Source: Molossus alvarezi (lineage: Eukaryota; Chordata; Mammalia; Chiroptera; Molossidae). Taken from it: DNA of 64,000 bases. A program made the translations under genes and the position numbers. Location: positions 37,327,488 through 37,391,487 of the forward strand of contig CM073898.1 of NCBI GenBank assembly GCA_037176705.1, in the 5' to 3' direction. Shown in pieces: positions 24,030 through 34,664 of this stretch. Position 1 is the stretch's first letter. Each line of letters opens with the position of its first letter. The notes under the pieces are model-generated. The model saw nothing but the letters and a program-made list of their open reading frames with translations, did no database searches and was not told where the DNA came from.

Positions 24030-24405
24030 GTTTATGCAATTTCTCATTCCAAGAATGGTCCGGCCTAGAACCTGTGGTACAATGTTGAATAGAAGTGGTG
24101 GGAGGAAACATTCTTGTCTTGTTCCTGATCTTGTGGGGGAAAAAAGCATTCAGACTTTCAACAGGAAGCATGATGTTAATTGTGGTTTATTGCGGATATC
24201 CCTTATCAGATTAAGGAAGTTACTTTCCATATCTGGTTTATTAAGTGTTTTTATCATGAAACACTTTGTTTTATCAAATGATTTTTCTCTGTCTACTGAA
24301 ATAACTATCTAGTTTCTGCTCTTTTTCCTATTTATATGTTGATTTTCTTATGTTAAACCAACCTTGCATTATTGGGATAAATCCCACTTGGTCATGGTGT
24401 GTAAT
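24030..24405 (-). repeat. L1 ORF2 (reverse transcriptase region) fragment
   Basis: On the plus strand this is the reverse complement of L1 ORF2. 'CATTCTTGTCTTGTTCCTGA' is the complement of the 'GNKTRMP' region, 'AGTGTTTTTATCATGAAA' follows, 'CTTATGTTAAACCAACCTTG' with 'CATTATTGGGATAAATCCC' is the RT block before the 'GGFIPGMQ' type motif. Frames are broken. Confidence 0.85.
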
Positions 24406-24409
24406 CTTT

Positions 24410-26165
24410 TAAAATTCAATTCAACTGAAACCACAGTCTTAAGCAGCTGTGATGTTGCTAGCAGATTGTTACTATTTTCAGTAATATCCTGGGGGTATGC
24501 CATTTCCACCAAACAGATCTCTAAGTTAAATCGAACAGCTATAATGCCCTGGAAATAGATATTCACTGAACTCTGTGGAACATTTAATGGAGCTCCAAAA
24601 AAGATGTCAGTCCTCATTAGCTACAAGGCTACCAGCAACTACCATGCCACTGAGCTGGGAAAGGAGATGGCATGAGAAGAACCCCAAGTATTAACATCAA
24701 AGACCCTCCTATCTTACCTAAACTCAATCATTTCTCTTGAATAGATTTCTTGTCTTTGGTTAATTTTTAGAGTTCTAAAATAGCTGTTTTTGTTATTTTG
24801 CCATATTTTCTTTGTTTTTGAGAAAAATTTAGTTTCCTCAAGTCAGCAATTGCTTCACTCTCCACCAGTCCAGACATTGAGCCCCATCCATGTACTATTA
24901 CCTGACTTAAGAGGATGGTGTGTGTACAACTGGACACATGATAGTTGTTTTGATTCCTCACAATGATTGCATAATATAGTATGTTGCTAGAATTTAGAGT
25001 GAATATGAAAAGGGCCATTTTTTCTACCTCATTCAACAAATATTTATGATCTACTAAATATCAATAAATAAGACCACAGACCCACCCTCAACAAGGGTAA
25101 AATCTAATTGGAGCAGAGAAACTATCTGTTGTTGAGCACATACTATTTGCCACTATTAGTCATATCACTATCTGACACGGTCGGAAAAGAAAAAATTGTT
25201 AGAAACTTCATCTAAAAGGCACCAACTTAAGCTGAGTTGCTAAGGATGAATAGTATATTTCCAATTGGACCTAATACAGGAGAACATTCTTTGGTAAAAA
25301 GAACATGGACTTCAGAAATGAAAGATTACATTCAATAAGGAATTCTTGTCGAAGGGCACAGATGGTTATTGCCTACTTAGTGTAACCCAACTCAACACAA
25401 TAAGGAATAAGCATTGTTTTTAAGTAACTAAATCTCAACTTAGGATTTTAACCACTTTAGATAACTAAAGAAAACCAAGATAACTTCTTTATTATTACAT
25501 AAACCTAAGAGTTTCATAGCAATTAGATGGCAGCTGACTATATTAGTTATGCTGTACAATCATAATTAACTTCAGAGTCTGTAAGTGTATGAGTTCTTGT
25601 TTATTTATGAGAAGCCATAAACTAAATGAAAACATATTCAACTCCTTAAAAATGATTAGATCCAACTTTGTTTGAAAAATAACATGGGCAAAAGAAAAAT
25701 AAGAAAATCACTCTGGTTTTGACATTCCCTCATACACATTCTGAACTGCTCTGGTTAATGAAGACTTTACCCAATTGGAAGAATAGGTGAAAGAAGTTCT
25801 TGATTTCACAGAGCTAAAGTGACTTCACGTGGGAGTTGCAAGAAAGATTTCAGAATGCCAAATGTATCTTTGCCATCAGCTTTCATATCATAGTGTGCAC
25901 CTCAGGGAGGAAGAGTGGATCCTACAAACTGGCATTTGGACCAAAACTCCCTTGGTAAAAGCACACGTTTCACAAGGCTTGAAATTAATGTTGCAATATT
26001 TTCCAGTGCTACCACCCTCTCACCTCAACTGCATGAAACCAATTCCAAATGAAAAGAGTTTCAGGACATGGTGATTGCTGCTAATAAACAATTCTGTGCT
26101 ATAGTTATGTATAGGATAAATATTAGCCTAGCTAGGTGGAAAAATCCAAAGACAAAGAAAATGCC
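24410..26165. other. Unassigned non-coding DNA
   Basis: No recognised gene. A short L2-like fragment may lie at 25030-25090 ('CAACAAATATTTATGATCTA'). Otherwise background sequence. Confidence 0.45.
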
Positions 26166-26169
26166 CACT

Positions 26170-26525
26170 GTGCCTGTTAGAATGTCTTTAGCGAGTGACA
26201 AGCAACAAAAAGTATCTTAAAGAATAAGGGTATTTATTATGTCACATACAAGAATCTGGAGAGAGACTGGTGCAGGTAGTTAATTTAGCACTACAATGAA
26301 TAACATAATCAAGGACCTACATATAACTGCTATCACCCCAGGAACCAGCCCAACAAACAACCACATCTAAAATCCAGAAGGTAAGTTACTTTACGTATCT
26401 ACTGGAGGGAAGACCAGACTGTAGAGGTTGCACCTCACAACCGCAGAGGGGCTGTCACATAAACCATAATGAGCATGGCACCCTCTACAGACGGCCATCT
26501 TTCCTAAACAGCTACAATAGTACTT
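26170..26525. repeat. Possible ancient interspersed repeat
   Basis: 'CCTGTTAGAATGTCTTTAGC', 'GGGTATTTATTATGTCACAT' and 'ATAATCAAGGACC' recall a mammalian repeat whose consensus reads 'aagggaatttattggctcat'. The later 'GGCCATCTTTCC' also fits. Diverged and not named. Confidence 0.35.
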
Positions 26526-26529
26526 ACTT

Positions 26530-28865
26530 ATCTGAGGCTAAATAAAGTCTGATTAAATGGTAAAACTGCAGGGACCTTTAAGTATTTCTCAAGGGACAAA
26601 AATCAGGTGTGGAAATTGTAGGTAGAAATATACGTTAATTGGTCACTTTAATTTTCACACATTGGTTCTCAGTTTTTCAAACCCAACAATTCCAGCGCTT
26701 GCTTTATTCTCCCCAGAGGGTGTCTAAAAATGGCATAATACGTTTTGTAATTTCAAGTCATTTTCTTTTCCACAACCACAGTCCTATATAGTATAAGATT
26801 AGAGGCTCTATTTTTCCAAACATGGCATTAAACTGCATTTTAATTGTCACCTTTCCATCAAAAATACTCCTGAATGTCAATTCCAAACTTTGACAAGTCA
26901 TTCCATTATTCAGGTTGTTTGTTCTTAAAGTGATCAACAGTGGTCTCTGTGAGAGAAAGCACATTTTTCTCTCATAAAACTAGTTTAATGGTCTGAGCCA
27001 CTCATTTTCTACAGAAAATATTTTCATTCCTGCTGCTATGTAATTTCAGTCACAGCCAACCCCAGTATTTAAATTCAAAAGACATGCTGAAATGAACTAT
27101 TTATTAACTGAAGTATATTATCACCCCTATCCACTCCTCCCCTAGATTGCCAATTTGGTGTTACTTCAAAAGACAGAGCCACATAGTTATTGGTGGTTTG
27201 TCCGGGACTTAATAAGCACATAAACTTACACAACCGTGATAGCCACTCCAGCTTTATAAAATACAATTTTTACGACTGCTATTTAAGTGCATGCACCCAG
27301 ACCTCAGCATGGCTTGCAGATTTACTTAACAGAGGATGGTCACAATCACGCAGAGTTATACAACACCAATATTAAGTTTGGGATCCATGCTTTATTCTTA
27401 GTAGACATTAATGCCAGAGCTAGATGGGTGGGTTGCTGTCATGGACACATGACATAGGATTCCCAGCCCATCAGAAGAAAATTAGTTTTAATTTCAGGGT
27501 TTGTTTTAAGCAAGCAAGAGATGTAAATGAGATGAGCACTGATCCTTGTGTTTGAATACTAGCAAGAATCTCCAATGCACAGGCGGTGAAGAGGGTTAGT
27601 GGACCCTTCGGTAATGGGAAACCAGAGGAGAAAATTGCAGCAAATGAGCCCAACCAGCATGTTAGTTCATTTCATCTTTCAGGGCAGAACTTTTAGAGAT
27701 ACTTTCCTACTAAGTACATACTCTAAAGCTGGCATTTCCCATTTCTCTCCCCACCTGTCCCTATTCTAAACATGCAATCTATCATTTTAAAAATACTGCT
27801 GCATTGAGAAAACCTAAGGAAGTCTCTAGTATCTTAAAATAACTCTAACTGAGGCAATTGCCTGATTTTGAAAGGCCTGACTGTACATTATCCTGTGTCA
27901 CATAATAGTCACATCGCTGTATTGATAATAACCTTTTCAGAGACTTAATGGCTCTTTCAAAAACCTCTTCCTCATTTCTCCAAGCCACCTGGGGAGAATA
28001 TACATCTCCCAATGCCTTCTCCTCATGCCCCAACAAGAAACGAATAGTTTCTGTAGAATCCCACCCAATTTAGAACTCACCTTTCAATGGGAGTGTCAGA
28101 CTTGGTGTCTACGTGAACCCCAGATTCCAGGAAGATTTACCGGCGATGTGCTCACATGTGAAGATGCAGAAGTAAAGAGACACCCTTTAAAGGAGGTCAA
28201 GACCTGAACATCCTGGCTGCTTTTAACCATGCTAGTTCCACGTGTAGTACCTCCAGATCCAAAATCTTCAGCATCTTAATGAACGGAATACTTCTTATAC
28301 ATCTACTAATTGAGTTCTACTGATGGGCATGTGAAAATTAAACCCAGATATCTGAAAGTTAAGGTTCTTTTAATTTTGACTACTCACCTGCCTTTCTAGC
28401 CTACTAGTAACTAGAATAATGTTTTCACATAAGAGACTATTAAAATCACAAAGAAAAAACAAAAAATGTATAAAAATTAAAGGTTTATATCTGAAGCAAA
28501 TTAAATGTATCCATTTTGAGCAATATTCCAAATATTTTTGGAATATTAAGAAAGAGAGACTCTTTTGTCCTTAATATCATCTTCCTTTGAGAGGCATGAG
28601 GTTAGTGTCAATAGATTCCATTTCTTTTCCTAAGGTTCCATATGTGCTAGTTGGTTTTACAATGAAAAATCCTTATATACTCATAACACTGTAAAACCTG
28701 TTTACTGGATATAATTTTTAGAATCAACCTGTGCACAAAGCATGACAGATTTAATAATAATCATACCTGAAAGTAATATCTATACCTATACTTCTAATGC
28801 CATACAAAAACAAATCCAGAAAACAGAAGTTGACTATTTGAGATTTAAAAGAGATACCATTTGTT
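26530..28865. other. Unassigned non-coding DNA, largely repeat-free
   Basis: No recognised gene or repeat over about 2.3 kb, one of the longer repeat-free runs of the window. 27420-27660 looks like possible constrained sequence (see findings). Open frames are all short and unrelated to known proteins. Confidence 0.45.
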
Positions 28866-28867
28866 TC

Positions 28868-29455
28868 CTCAAAAAAATCAAAAATGGAACTGCCAGTGAT
28901 CCCAACTTCTAGGAATATGTCCTAAGAAGCCTGAAACAACCATCAGAAAGAATAGATGCACCCCTGTGTTCATAGCAGTACTATATACAATAGCTAAGAT
29001 CTGGAAACAGCCCAAGTGTCCATCAGTAGATGCGTGGGTAAAAAAAAGCTGTGGTACATATACACAATGGAATACTATGCAGCTATAAAAAGGAAAGATC
29101 TCTTACCCTTTGAAACAACATGGAGGGACCTGAGGAGTATTATGCTAAGCAAAACAAGCCAGTCAGAGAAAGACACATATGACATGATCTCACTTATTTG
29201 TGGAATATAATGAACACAATAAGCTGTCGAACAAAATAGATCCAGAGATATGGAAGTAGGGAACAGACTGAAAAACCTCAGAGGAAAGGGGGGTAAGGGA
29301 GTGAGAAGAGTTAAACCGAAGAACTTATATGCATATATGCATAACCAATGGACACAGACAACAGTGCAGTGAGGGGGGGGGCAGGAAGGAGGGTGTCAGG
29401 GGGAAAAAAGGAGAGTTATCTGTAGTACTTTCAACAATAAAGAAAAAAAAATTTT
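28868..29455 (+). mobile_element. Younger L1, 5'-truncated 3' end
   Basis: The terminal part of ORF2 and the 3' UTR. Translation from about 29016 reads through the conserved L1 ORF2 C-terminal motifs '[11 protein letters not shown]', 'FETTWRDL' and 'MLSKTSQSEKD', ending 'LICGI' with a stop at about 29210. The same block occurs in the long L1 at 40500-40688, and both are followed by a G-rich 3' UTR ('ACCAATGGACACAGACAACA'). It ends in an AATAAAG/A-rich tail. Its 3' end abuts the start of an older L1 fragment. Confidence 0.9.
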
Positions 29456-29560
29456 TTTAAGAAAATAGCCCAAATGTCTTTCATCTGGTAAATTGGTAAA
29501 GAAATAATGAATATATTCAACCAATGAATTTTACTTACCAATATAAAAATTAACAGAACT

Positions 29561-29811
29561 GCCCTGGCCGGTTTGGCTCAGCTGTTAGAGCGTGGGCCTG
29601 TGGTCCGGAGAGACCCGTGTTTGATTCCCACTAAGGGCGCATACGTCAGTTGCAGTTTGTTCCCGGCCCTGGTTGATCATATGGGTAGCAGCCACTCGAT
29701 GTGTCCCTTTCATTTCGATGTTTTTCTCTCTCTCTCTCCTTCTCTCCCTCTCTCCCATTCTATCTGAACAAAAAATGGAAAAATGTCCTCGGGTGAGGAA
29801 AAAAAAAAAAA
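29561..29811 (+). mobile_element. VES SINE, full length
   Basis: Head GCCCTGGCCGGTTTGGCTCAG, body with 'GCAGCCACTCGATGTGTCCC', TC tract and the 3' 'AAATGGAAAAATGTCCTCGG' block plus poly-A. Target duplications TAACAGAACT lie at 29551-29560 and 29812-29821. It is inserted in an older L1. Confidence 0.96.
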
Positions 29812-30105
29812 TAACAGAACTACAAATATATGAAACAACATGGATGAATCTCAAATGTACCATGCTAAGTGAAAGAAGCCAGATGGAAAAGTCTATATAC
29901 TATATGATTCCATTTATGTGACATTACAGAAAAAGTTAAATTACAAGGACAGAAAACAGATCAGTGGCTGCCATGAACCAGGAGTGAAGGGAGGGACTGA
30001 CTACAGAGACACAAGAGAATTGGGAGGGGAGGGTGTTAAAATACTCTGTATTTTGATTTGTAGTGGTGGTTACATGGTTATGCATTTATCTAAAGTCACA
30101 GAACT

Positions 30106-30346
30106 GCCCTGGCCAGTTTGGCTCAGCGGTTAGAGCATCAGCCTGTGGTCCAGAGAGACCCAGGTTTGGTTCCCACTAAGGTCATGTACCTTGGTTGCAG
30201 TTTGTCCCCGGCCCTGGTTGGGTCGTGCAGGTGGCAGCCACTCGATGTGTCCTTTTCACATCAATATTTCTCTCTCTCTTCCTCCTGCTCTGTCTGAACA
30301 AAAAATGGAAAAGTGTCCTCAGATGAGAATTAAAAAAAACAAAAAA
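30106..30346 (+). mobile_element. VES SINE, full length
   Basis: Same subfamily as the copy at 29561. The 14-bp flanking repeats AAAGTCACAGAACT (30092-30105) and AAAGTCAAAGAACT (30347-30360) differ at one base. It is inserted in the same old L1 3' end. Confidence 0.95.
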
Positions 30347-30439
30347 AAAGTCAAAGAACTGTAAACTAAAAAGGGTGAATGTTACTACATGTAAATTGTA
30401 CTTCAATAAATTTGACTGAAAAATAAGACACCATTTGTA

Positions 30440-31020
30440 AAACAAAAGCAAGTGGCAAACTGACATGAACTATATTAAGAACCTCTCTAAGTCAAAAAAA
30501 TTGATAATTTAATAAAAAGATGAGCAAAGATTATGAAGAGGCAACATGAAGAAGAAATAAAGAGAAAGATCCTTAAATTCATTGGTAATAATGAAAAGGC
30601 AAATTAAAATACTAAGAAGATATCATTTCTGTCCTGTCAAGTGGACAGAAATTGGGATGATTAATGATATCAGTATCAGTGGGAAGGGGGGAAAGAACTC
30701 TCATGCATCGCCGTGGGCATGCCAAGCCTTCTTGGAACAATACGGCATTCCCTAACACAATTTAAAATGCTCATAACCTGAGTCCTTCATTTTTGCATGT
30801 AGTCATCTATACTAAAATATTACTCCACCTGGTAACAAAGGTGCATGTAAAAACATTGTCATTGTACATTACATAACAGTAAAATTTTGAAACAACTGTC
30901 CCTTAATAGACTACATAAATTATGGGGCATTCATTTTATATGCATTAAGCTGAAGAGATATTTCTGATGTACTACCTGAACAAAAAACAAGTATCAGTGC
31001 AGTATATATGACTGTGGTTT
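30440..31020 (+). repeat. Old L1 (L1ME/MC-like) 3' end
   Basis: Reads 'GATGAGCAAAGATTATGAAG', 'AAAGGCAAATTAAAATACTA', 'GAACTCTCATGCATCGC', 'TTCTTGGAACAATACGGCAT', 'TGAAACAACTGTCCCTTAAT' and 'TATGGGGCATTCATTTTATA', the order of an old L1 ORF2 terminus. Very diverged. Confidence 0.55.
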
Positions 31021-31447
31021 TTATTTGCTTTAAAATCAAAACAAACATCTATCTATAAGTTCTAACATGCCAATGTTTCCAAGCCTTATTCATTTAAAAA
31101 TGCATTTTTTTGTTTTGTTTTTCAAGATACACACACACGTATGTAAGTATTTGTGTGAGAGTGTGTGTAGACAAACTGGAATGACATAGCGCAAATTAGG
31201 GTTTGTCTAAATCAGTAATAAAAGCACGATGGAGGACTATAATTATTAACAAGAATGTATTCATTACTTTTTGCATAAGTAAAACAAACTGAATTTGTTC
31301 TATGTAAGTATAGACTGACAATAAAGCCATTCTAAAACATAAGTGAAACAAAGCAAGGACATGGGTGAAGCAGGAAACACACCAAGTTGAACCACAGAGC
31401 GCTGCCCTCCAGCCCTATACCAGCCCTCTTTGGCTGGGTTAGGGGTT
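31021..31447. other. Unassigned AT-rich DNA with a short (AC)n run
   Basis: No recognised gene. A short AC/GT-rich patch lies at 31126-31170. Confidence 0.5.
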
Positions 31448-31463
31448 GCCACATTTTTCTTTT

Positions 31464-31707
31464 CTTTTTTTTTTTAATCCTCACCCGAGGATATTTTTCC
31501 ATTTTTTGTACAGATAGAGCAGGAGAGAGAGGAAGGGAGAGAGAGAGAAACGTCGACGTGAAGGGACACATCGAGTGGCTGCCACCCGCACGACCAACCA
31601 GGGCCGGGGACAAACTGCAACCGAGGTACGTGCCCTTAGCGGGAACCGAACCCGGGTCTCTCAGGACCGCAGGCTGACGCTCTAACCACTGAGCCAAACT
31701 GGCCAAG
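31464..31707 (-). mobile_element. VES SINE, full length
   Basis: Reverse orientation. The plus strand starts with a T run and 'CCTCACCCGAGGATATTTTT', and ends 'GAGCCAAACTGGCCAAGG'. Target duplications GCCACATTTTTCTTT lie at 31448-31462 and near 31708-31722. It keeps many CpGs, indicating a young copy. Confidence 0.95.
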
Positions 31708-31724
31708 GCCACATTTTTCTTTCT

Positions 31725-32346
31725 ACATTCTAGATTGAAATTTTAAAAAGTAGAGGGTCAAGTCTTTCAAAACAAATTATATTTAAATTAATCAAAAAAC
31801 ACAGTTATTCTTTTGAATATGTCATTCTTCTTTAAAAATTCTGATTCACTGGCAATAAAATCCTGAATCAAGGGAAGACTAAACTGAAGCAGAATATATC
31901 ATTTAATGAGAAAATAAAGGTAAGAAATCTGTCTTAACTAAAAAAAGAAAAATCAATTATTACCAGTACAGAGTTAGAGTACAAAAAAAAAAAAAACCTA
32001 ATATATTAAAAGTATATTTTATCAAATGATGAAGGTAAAAGATACACATTTTATTTGTTAATTGTTGAGCTTGCACAAATTTTTTTGAATATTTTGTGTG
32101 TAATTCATTTAGTAATGAATAGGCTAACTGCGGGTTGTTAAAGCAGACTGGGACACAAACCTAATCAGAATAATCATCTTCTTTGTGGTTTTCTAAAGTT
32201 TCAAATAGTTTAAGGCATATCAAAGAATTATCAACAAACAAATCTGTAATTGGCAGTTTTTAAAACAATGTCAAACTATTTCTCATAACCACAAAATGTC
32301 TGGGAATCGATGACTTAAAGAATCATATTCCACAAGTGCACAATTG
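31725..32346. other. Unassigned AT-rich non-coding DNA
   Basis: No recognised gene or repeat. Confidence 0.45.
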
Positions 32347-32362
32347 AAAACAACTGCTCTGG

Positions 32363-32615
32363 CCCTGGCCAGTTTGGCTCAGCGGTTAGAGCGTCTGCCT
32401 GCGGTCCGGAGAGAACCGGGTTCGGTTCCCGCTAAGGGCATGTACCTCGGTTGCAGTTTGTCCCCGGCCCTGGTTGGTCGTGCGGGTGGCAGCCACTCGA
32501 TGTGTCCCTTTCACATCGATGTTTCCCTCTCTCTCTCTCTCTTCCTCTCTCTCCCTCCCACTCTGTCTGTACAAAAAAATGGAAAAATGTCCTCGGATGA
32601 GGATTAAAAAAAAAA
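32363..32615 (+). mobile_element. Young VES SINE nested in an older one
   Basis: Near-consensus copy with intact A box, B box, TC tract and 3' block. The perfect 16-bp target duplication AAAACAACTGCTCTGG (32347-32362 and 32616-32631) includes the first bases of the older SINE that continues at 32632. So this copy landed inside the head of another VES element. Confidence 0.95.
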
Positions 32616-32631
32616 AAAACAACTGCTCTGG

Positions 32632-32890
32632 ATTGTGTTGCTTAGTGTTTAGGGTGTTGGCAGGTGGACCAAAGGGTTGAAGGTTCAATTTCCAATCGAG
32701 GGCACGTACCTGGGTTGCAGGTTCAATCCATGGACCCTGGTTGGGGTGTGTTTGGGAGACAACCAATTGATGTGTCTCTTTCACATTGATGTCTCCCCCC
32801 CCCCACCCCCTCCCTCTCTCACTTCTCTCTCTAAGAAAAAAAGATCAATGGAAAAAATATTCTTAGTGAAGATAAAAAAAAAAAAAAAGA
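32632..32890 (+). mobile_element. Older VES SINE, split by the preceding insertion
   Basis: Continues 'ATTGTGTTGCTTAGTG', has a diverged B box ('GGTTCAATTTCC'), 'GCACGTACCTGGGTTGCAGG', a C run where the TC tract normally lies, and the 3' 'GATCAATGGAAAAAATATTC' block followed by poly-A. Divergence and lost CpGs mark it as older than its nested partner. Confidence 0.9.
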
Positions 32891-33160
32891 CAAATCCTGC
32901 ATCAGCCAGAAATGCCTGATATGAGATGACAGCAAACTGTCAGAACATCTTTTGCAGTTTCATTCTAGTTAGGACTATTACCTTGAGTTCTACTCAGGCT
33001 ATTCAGGTAGAGGGGTGGGGGAGGTTCTTAATATATGACTTAATTTTAAACACAACGAAAACGGCCTTTTACTCAGATTTAGACATGCAATCAATGACAG
33101 AGGAAAGTTGCTATCTTGATGACACCATCTGGGAACGCAGTCTCCTACATTAAGAAAATG
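32891..33160. other. Unassigned DNA
   Basis: A 75-codon plus-strand open frame (32926-33153) has no known motif. Confidence 0.4.
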
Positions 33161-33164
33161 AGGT

Positions 33165-33300
33165 GTTTTCATTCCCATTTTATGGATGAAGCAACTTGAA
33201 TTTAAAGAAGAATTTACATAGAAGTAGATTGAAAACCTGATCTTCCTTCAGGAGCACCAGTTCTTTCAGGCTACCATGTTATATATCCTCCTTCCAAACT
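33165..33300 (-). repeat. MIR SINE fragment
   Basis: 'CATTCCCATTTTATGGATGA' matches the reverse complement of the MIR 'tcatctgtaaaatgggg' core. 'GAAAACCTGATCTTCC' matches the distal part. On the minus strand. Confidence 0.65.
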
Positions 33301-33723
33301 CATTCTATGGTACTAATGTGTTTTGGCTGTACAACTTTCATTCATGAAAGCATTAATTAGAATTAGTTAATAATTGGGTAGCATGTAGAAAGAGACATGC
33401 AATATTACAATCCATTTGAATTAATTATGAAAGTCAAAATTTACCTTTTTAGCCCTCCTTTCTAGTCTCCCCAAATCCTGGACATAGGGTTCATGTAATT
33501 CATCCTGAGCCTTAACCTTTTGTGTGTATTTCTCTTCAGAGAAATCTATAAAATAATTAGGAAGGGACTCACATTAACTTTCCTTTCATCTGGGAGTGTG
33601 ATGCATTTCCTCCCCTTGTTCATAACTTTCCATCTTTGGTTCTTGGAAATTATCCGCTTGCCTAGGTACTTTGACTTTATGTTGCCCTATCAGAAAGGCA
33701 GTTTTGTTGATAAGAGCATACAG

Positions 33724-33763
<40 letters not shown>

Positions 33764-34473
33764 CTCCTCTGGGTAATTAATTCCACATTATTTAAATGCT
33801 TAGAAATCTAAATAGATTTAAGACTGGAAAATATTCTATTTTATAACAGATCAGCAAGAAATGGTCTAGCTTTAGGCTATAAAAAAAAGCACCCTTTTCT
33901 TGTAACAGTCTATAAGCACTAAAGAATAATGATCTTGATTTTTTCTACCAAATCTGACTATATTACAAAAATGTCTTTAATCTGTGCCTCTGATTAAACA
34001 ACAAGGGCAGCTAGAAACAATAACATAAGGCATGAGAGGCTAAAGCTGCTGAAATCTTGAGCACATTTATTGTCCCGAAATGGATCAGCATAATACAGAG
34101 AGTTGTCCATCTCTGCTTCAGGATTAATTTTAGTGAAACGTCACGGTTCTTGAGTGCTATTTTACTTTGCTTTTACAGCTCAAATTGTCAGAATAAGGTT
34201 TCTCTGGAATTACGTTGAGGTAATCACTATCTGAGTATTGAAAATCTTTAGTTATACAACGACTTATTGAATGAAATGGAACCTAACCTTCTTGTTCTTT
34301 GAATGACTGAAAGGCAAAAGAAAAAGGATAGCCAACAAATGATAATTAAGAATATTATATTTACATTCCATCATTTGTTTTTCAAGGTTATCTCTATATT
34401 TATTATCATTACTATAACCTCATGACAAGAGCAGATTACCTCACAGAGGTTGAAGGTCGCATGGTTGGTAAAG
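33301..34473. other. Unassigned AT-rich DNA
   Basis: No recognised gene. It contains the (AT)n microsatellite at 33726-33762. Confidence 0.45.
33726..33762. repeat. (AT)n microsatellite
   Basis: About 18 uninterrupted AT dinucleotides. Isoleucine/tyrosine-rich open frames on both strands here are artefacts of it. Confidence 0.97.
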
Positions 34474-34483
34474 AAGAGGTACT

Positions 34484-34664
34484 GCCCTGGTCAGTGTGGC
34501 TCAGTTGGTTGAGAGTCATCCTGTGCACACACGCCTGGGTTTCCAGCTTCTCCACAGTAGGGGGCACGCAGGAAGCAGCCCGTCTATGTTATGCTCTCAC
34601 ATCGATGTCTCTCTCTCTACATCCCTTCCTCTCTCCCTAAAAATCAATTAAAATCTTAATAATA
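34484..34664 (+). mobile_element. VES SINE, 5' part, split by an L1 (continues at 41008)
   Basis: Head 'GCCCTGGTCAGTGTGGCTCA', later 'GGGGCACGCAGGAAGCAGCC', TC tract and 'CCCTAAAAATCAATTAAAAT'. Its tail is broken at 34664 by the long L1 and resumes after 41022. The whole unit is bounded by direct repeats AAGAGGTACT at 34474-34483 and 41103-41112. Confidence 0.85.

Larger units (their letters stand above)
29461..30425 (+). repeat. Older L1 3' end, interrupted by two VES SINEs
   Basis: Joined across the SINEs at 29561-29811 and 30106-30346, this reads as an L1 3' end: 'AATAGCCCAAATGTCTTTCA', 'GAAACAACATGGATGAATCT', 'CATGCTAAGTGAAAGAAGCC', 'CTATATGATTCCATTTATG', 'GACAGAAAACAGATCAGTGG' and a 3' end 'AAATTGTACTTCAATAAATT'. 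Diverged, with no coding capacity. Confidence 0.85.

Noticed and set aside
31332..31712. 126-codon minus-strand and 96-codon plus-strand open frames
   Set aside because: They translate the VES SINE; near-identical peptides occur at every VES copy.
33520..33786. Open frames with Ile/Tyr-rich ends on both strands
   Set aside because: Produced by the (AT)n microsatellite at 33726-33762.
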